A DNA stretch of 64,000 nucleotides from Calendula officinalis (Eukaryota > Streptophyta > Magnoliopsida > Asterales > Asteraceae). This document shows, in pieces, positions 59,771 through 64,000 of the stretch. The stretch covers positions 1,443,501 to 1,507,500 of the forward strand of contig OY970828.1 of NCBI GenBank assembly GCA_963853835.1, written 5' to 3'. The translations under genes and the position numbers were made by a program. How positions within the stretch are numbered: the first letter of the stretch is position 1; the number at the start of each line of letters is the position of its first letter. The notes under the pieces were generated by a model, which did not search any database, was not told the DNA's origin, and worked only from the letters and a program-made list of their open reading frames with translations.

Positions 59771-60966
59771 CTTTGTATATCTCTACTATCTATAATGCAT
59801 TTAGGCCTTTCCCTAAATAGCAATTTGAAAATTCAGCAAAAATCTTTCCTTTTTTGTCTTGAAAAATAGTTCAAAAACTTATGCAATAACCAGGCTTCGA
59901 ACACGGGACCTATAGCACAAACAACGAATTGTTTACCATCTGAACGGGAAGAACAGACATTAATCATTTCCAAATCTATTAATTTAACCCTAGGCGTCCT
60001 TTTCTCAAAAAACGCCTCCTCAGTTCCGATTGCATCGATCCCTTCCCTTTGTATATCGGTTCCTTCAAGACACCTCCTCGATTCCCATTCCATTGGTTCC
60101 TTCAAGACACCTCATCGATTCCTTGAGTGTGCATCACTTCCTTTCTCCTCTATTGATTCAATTCTCCCTTAACCCTAGACGCCTCCTCGATTTTGTTGCC
60201 TTGATTCCTTCAAACATAATCGTGTGTCTGCCTTAATTTTCCTAAATCTAAATTTGTCTCTCAAGTCTCCCAAGTCCCAACATCTCTCACCCACAAGCAC
60301 AATTCAATGACGGAGTCTCTCAATCTCAATCGCTTCTACTTCTTCTTCTTCTTCTTCATTTCCCGCACTCACAAGCACAATTCAATTGCAGCGTCTTCCT
60401 ACACCAAAATTAGCTACTTGCCTGGTTCTATTCCGGTATGTAGGTGTTAATCTCTTGATGTTTGAAGGAATCAAGGCAAAATCATAATATGAAATAAGAA
60501 TGCATCTGAACTGTATGAATTGAAGGAAGTTTGTATTTTTCATGCTCAATAGACTAAGCGATTGCTTTGGTAATGACATGATTACTTCTTTTATCAATCT
60601 TTGAAATTTTCAATTTGTTTGTATGGTGGATTGAAGGTTTATCTGGTCACCGTGTATGATTTTGCAAGCTTTAGTATGAAAATATACATGCTTGATGTAA
60701 ACATATAAAATAATTTCTTGATTAATATTTAAGTAATCATGTGCTTTACCCTTTATGTTCAGGTTGTCATCACAGATGAAAAGGCTTCAACTATACAGCA
60801 GGGTATATGAATCTAGCAGGGTATATGAATCTTAAAGACACAGAGCAAATCTGCAAATACCTCAACTCCAAACGGTACTTGACTACTTGCAATAAAATCG
60901 TGTAGATGTTATTGTAATGCATAAGCTGATTACAAATCTTGAACCTGATTTGACTGTTGTTTGTAG
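59771..60966. other. mixed intergenic DNA, no intact gene
   Basis: Short repeats of TTCCTTCAAGACACCTC and CTCGATTCC (60040-60200) and a (CTT)n run near 60340 are present. It looks like leader sequence of a captured or decayed gene. A few bases before 60967 provide a splice acceptor for the MYB-CC exon. Confidence 0.4.
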
Positions 60967-61167
60967 GTACAAAAGAAGCTGCTAATGAGAATAGAAACTC
61001 AAGGAAAATACTTGCAGCAAGGAATATTAGAAAATGTACTAAAAAGTATCTTGCTCGAAATGAACTCATATGGCGATCTTGATGCAACACGAGTTGAACT
61101 AACCAACTTCAACTTAACACTCTCAGATCTCATGGAAAATTTATATGGAGAACAAAGGGAAGAAAAC
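60967..61167 (+). pseudogene. MYB-CC transcription factor fragment
   Basis: After an acceptor (TTTGTAG) the frame reads VQKKLLMRIETQGKYLQQ, which matches the conserved coiled-coil segment of plant MYB-CC (PHR/PHL) proteins, where the usual text is like LQLRIEAQGKYLQ. It continues YGDLDATRVELTNFNLTLSD and is then cut at 61168 by the Copia LTR. No MYB DNA-binding exon is seen upstream. It is an orphan exon or captured fragment, unlikely to be functional. Confidence 0.65.
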
Positions 61168-61937
61168 TGTTGGGTTTCGTACACATTTACCGTCACTATG
61201 TTCGTCGCGGAATTACGAACAATTAATACGATAAACTATGAAGCTTAAGGATCGCTTAGATCTACGAGTCTAAGGCAACTAGTAATAAATAAATACTTAC
61301 ATTAGCGGTGCTCGGTGATTCGATTCTTTGAGAACGAGTACGCGCCAGAACTTGCCAACGAACTTAGGATTCAAGAAAGAACCCCTTTACTTGATCACAC
61401 TCGAGGTTGACAACGAACGAGACAATACACCACGATGTAGTGCAAAGTACCCTTGAGAAAACCCAAATGAAAACACCACAATCGAAAACCCTTTCGATCG
61501 ACGGCGGCGCACGGCGGCAGCACGACGGCGGCGGTGGTGTTTCTCGGTCGGCCGGACGAATGAAGGGAGGGAGAGGGTTTGGCCGAATAGGGTGCAAACC
61601 AAAAGAAGATGTGTTTAGGTTAATACCCCATGCACCCTATATATAGGTTTTGACAAACCTATGTTTCCTTATTTGAGTTGGACTCAAATTGACCAAAGCC
61701 CGTCTTGTTTAATTAAACCATTAATTAAACCAAGCCCGTTATGGAATAACTAGTTAATTACCCATTAACTTATTCCTAGCCACCAAGCCCGATACGCATT
61801 AATTATACAATTAATTAATGCCCGGTTCGTTTATTCTCGTGTTCGGTTGTGCCCCGAGAGCAACCCTAGTAGGACTTTTAATTTACGTTGACCAAGTCAA
61901 ACCGTTTATTTGATGACGTTGGACACCATTTCCAACA
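61168..61937 (-). mobile_element. Copia 3' LTR
   Basis: On the minus strand it runs TGTTGGAAATGGTGTCC to CGAAACCCAACA, 770 bp, with a TGTTGG/CCAACA terminal repeat. The polypurine tract AAGTGGGAGAC lies just before it. A TATA-like CTATATATAG sits near 61640. The downstream flank is AAAAC (61163-61167); its partner lies beyond the window. Confidence 0.88.
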
Positions 61938-62803
61938 GTCTCCCACTTGGACATCTCATCAACTATAAACGTCTGTCAAGCATACTTTTAAAGTGTGCAA
62001 ACAATGCAGCTGCTGAACTCTGAACTTAATCAGAATACAGTTCCTAAGATAAGTGATCATATGCCCTTCACTTCTCGATATCCCGTTAACTAGAGACACG
62101 GACAAACGTCAATCTCTAGTTACGACTATGTTTCCTGATCAAGATTTATGATGACTGATTAGACCACTAATTGAACTTTCAATTTGGCCATGACCTGCGC
62201 AGGTACTTTAATTGTCACATCAAATCAACAGGGGGCCCACAGATATCTCTTCTTTTCATACTATTGAAAGAAGGAGTGAATAAACTTCGACTTACATTGT
62301 CTCTGCCATAATCGTTACATGACACATGGAAGTACTCTGTATAGCTACCAATTACGAATAGCGTTGGAGCAAACCAATGCATCACGAACTCTCACTAGGA
62401 GACTAATGTATCTAGGTTTTAAGACCTATATGATATTACCGTCTCACTATTACCTTTGAATTGTCCATGAGGTAATACTCTGAGCATGGGTTGGTCCAAC
62501 ATTTAAAATCTCCATTTAAATGCTCATGAGAGTAGCAGCAATCTCCATGCTATGTTCAATCTTATGAACATTCTACATACTCTCCATGACATCTTAATTC
62601 AATTCTCATTCCCATGAGAATGATCGACTGTGGACGTTTAAATGATCTATTAGATCACTTTGGAATTTGTTCTAAACATGCAAAAGTGAAACTCAAATTT
62701 AAATACTATATGAATGATAGAACACTTGCATATTATTTAATCACCATAAATAATTCATCCATTCATACAATTTAATATTTGTTATATAGTTTCAATAAAT
62801 AAA
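61938..62803 (-). other. Copia 3' untranslated internal region
   Basis: About 870 bases separate the pol stop from the LTR. No long frame or recognised domain is seen. Such a long 3' internal region is more than Copia elements usually carry. Confidence 0.6.
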
Positions 62804-64000
62804 CTAATACAAGTCACTTGGAAATCTAATCCCGATCGTCCTAGCGTGAGCATCATGCTTGGATCGACTTAGTGGCTTTGTGAATGGATCAGCCGGATTC
62901 TCCTCCGATGATACCCTCGTCACGATGACGTCACCTTCCTCAACACGTTTTCGCACATAGTGATTTTTTCTGAGTATATGCCTAGTTTTACTGTGATCTT
63001 TGGATTCTTTAGTCAATGAGACTGCACCTTCATTATCACAGTAGATTTTCAATGGGTCCTTGATGTTTGTTACAACACCAAGGTCACCGATGAAATTCTT
63101 TAACCATGTGGCCTCTTTTGCTGCCTCACTAGCCGCAATATACTCAGATTCACATGTGGAATCAGCAACCGACTGCTGCTTGGAGCTTTTCCAAGTAACA
63201 GCTCCACCATTCAGTAAGAATACCCACCCACTTTGTGAGCACGAGTCATCCCTGTCAGTTGGGAAACTCGCGTCACAATATCCTTCCACAACAAGATCGT
63301 CTTTCCCACCATACACTAAGAACATATCTTTTGTTCTCCTTAGGTACTTGAGAATTTTCTTGACCGCTGTCCAATGATCGTTGCCAGGGTTAGCCTGATA
63401 TCGACTCACCATGCTCAAGGCATATGAGACATCAGGACGAGTACATATCATGGCATACATGATCGATCCTATAGCCGAAGCATATGGGATACGACTCATT
63501 CTATCCCGCTCTAACTCAGTGCTGGGACTTTGACTATGAGTCAACTTTATGCCATGGTTCATTGGTAAATAACCTTTCTTAGAATCAAGCATATGAAACC
63601 TCTTCAATACCTCGTCTAAGTATGTACTCTGGCTTAATCCTATTAGACGTTTTTCTCTATCTCTGTATATCTTGATTCCAAGTATGTACGCTGCATCTCC
63701 TAGATCCTTCATTGCAAAACACTTTCCCAACCAAGACTTTACGTCTTGCAGTGTAGGAATGTGGTTGCCAATGAGCAATATGTCGTCGACATATAATACT
63801 AGGAAGATTACATTGCTCCCACTAGTTTTGATATAAACGCAGGACTCATCTTCGCTTCTCGAAAACCCAAACTGTTTGACTCTTTCGTGAAAACAAAGAT
63901 TCCAACTACGAGATGCTTGTTTCAATCCATAAATGGATTTCTCAAGCTTACACACTCTTTTAGGATGTTGCTTGTGGACAAAACCTTCTGGTTGTGCCAT
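62804..64000 (-). CDS. Copia polyprotein, RT and RNase H part (5' end outside window)
   Basis: 398 residues of open frame run off the right edge, ending FPSDLY. RT motifs include KSIYGLKQASRSWN and the catalytic LYVDDILL. The connection and RNase H follow: GYCDASFPTDRDD, CESEYIAASEAAKEATWLKN, and the closing RKNHYVRKRVEEGDV and NPADPFTKPLSRSKHD. It copies element RNA into DNA. The frame is intact over the visible part, so the element may be young. Gag, protease and integrase should lie to the right. It has a different LTR and is unrelated to the gag-only Copia at 45135. Confidence 0.95.
   Translation of the reverse strand: MAQPEGFVHKQHPKRVCKLEKSIYGLKQASRSWNLCFHERVKQFGFSRSEDESCVYIKTSGSNVIFLVLYVDDILLIGNHIPTLQDVKSWLGKCFAMKDLGDAAYILGIKIYRDREKRLIGLSQSTYLDEVLKRFHMLDSKKGYLPMNHGIKLTHSQSPSTELERDRMSRIPYASAIGSIMYAMICTRPDVSYALSMVSRYQANPGNDHWTAVKKILKYLRRTKDMFLVYGGKDDLVVEGYCDASFPTDRDDSCSQSGWVFLLNGGAVTWKSSKQQSVADSTCESEYIAASEAAKEATWLKNFIGDLGVVTNIKDPLKIYCDNEGAVSLTKESKDHSKTRHILRKNHYVRKRVEEGDVIVTRVSSEENPADPFTKPLSRSKHDAHARTIGIRFPSDLY

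Noticed and set aside
59778..59820. Possible plus-strand Helitron 5' end (TCTCTACTATCTATAATGC)
   Set aside because: No matching CTAG with hairpin was found downstream before the Copia insertion, so the element cannot be delimited.
59885..59950. tRNA-like text on the minus strand (CAGATGGTAAAC ... GTTCGAAGCC)
   Set aside because: The acceptor and anticodon arms do not pair; at most a degraded SINE head.
1..64000. CRISPR array, bacterial operon, phage or plasmid features
   Set aside because: Spliced genes, plant families and plant transposons throughout; no regularly spaced repeat array with unique spacers was seen.

Overview
The window is nuclear DNA of a flowering plant, very probably a eudicot. 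It holds intron-rich genes of plant-only types (a KIN14 kinesin, a class I formin, an HD2-like nucleoplasmin protein, a MYB-CC fragment) in AT-rich DNA crowded with Helitrons, hAT, Stowaway and Tourist-like MITEs, and Copia and Gypsy pieces. The exact species cannot be read from the sequence.

Left part (about 0.7-36.3 kb): a broken unrecognised gene (733-1620), a complete 16-exon KATB/KATC-type kinesin on the minus strand (2263-8797), about 14 kb of transposon-filled DNA with one tRNA-Ala(AGC) gene, a two-exon class VI small heat shock protein on the minus strand (23488-25762) whose intron carries a Helitron, a six-exon class I formin on the plus strand (28016-34606) and a two-exon histone H2A on the minus strand (35770-36284). 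From memory, the Arabidopsis genes At5g54670 (ATK3), At5g54660 (Hsp21.7-VI), At5g54650 (FH5) and At5g54640 (HTA1/RAT5) lie side by side in this order, so this looks like an ancient conserved gene block stretched here by transposons. All splice models were built by hand and each closes in frame.

Middle part (37-48.2 kb): rearranged head-to-head Gypsy fragments, including a tiny element with a gag start fused to the polyprotein tail between two LTRs. Next come two convergent nucleoplasmin-fold genes: a short HD2-like acidic protein (plus strand, 39952-41095) and an eight-exon gene (minus strand, 42724-44411) that appears to encode a nucleoplasmin-like domain, an 18-bp-repeat acidic tract and a degenerate cyclophilin domain. 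This architecture parallels the nucleoplasmin-FKBP proteins FKBP43/53 but with a different isomerase fold, and is the most interesting gene here. A Copia gag gene with its 5' LTR follows.

Right part (48.2-64 kb): a small tandem family of membrane-anchored Gly/Cys-rich proteins (48990-49382, 53009-53344 and a decapitated copy at 57239-57508), nested foldback elements, a tRNA-derived SINE with a (TA)n tail, a frameshifted PHD-finger gene with 111-bp repeats joined to the decapitated copy, a MYB-CC exon interrupted by a Copia LTR, and the 3' half of that Copia element (RT/RNase H) running off the right end.

The host genes are housekeeping or regulatory: microtubule motor, chaperone, actin nucleator, chromatin. 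No operon-like or defence system is visible.
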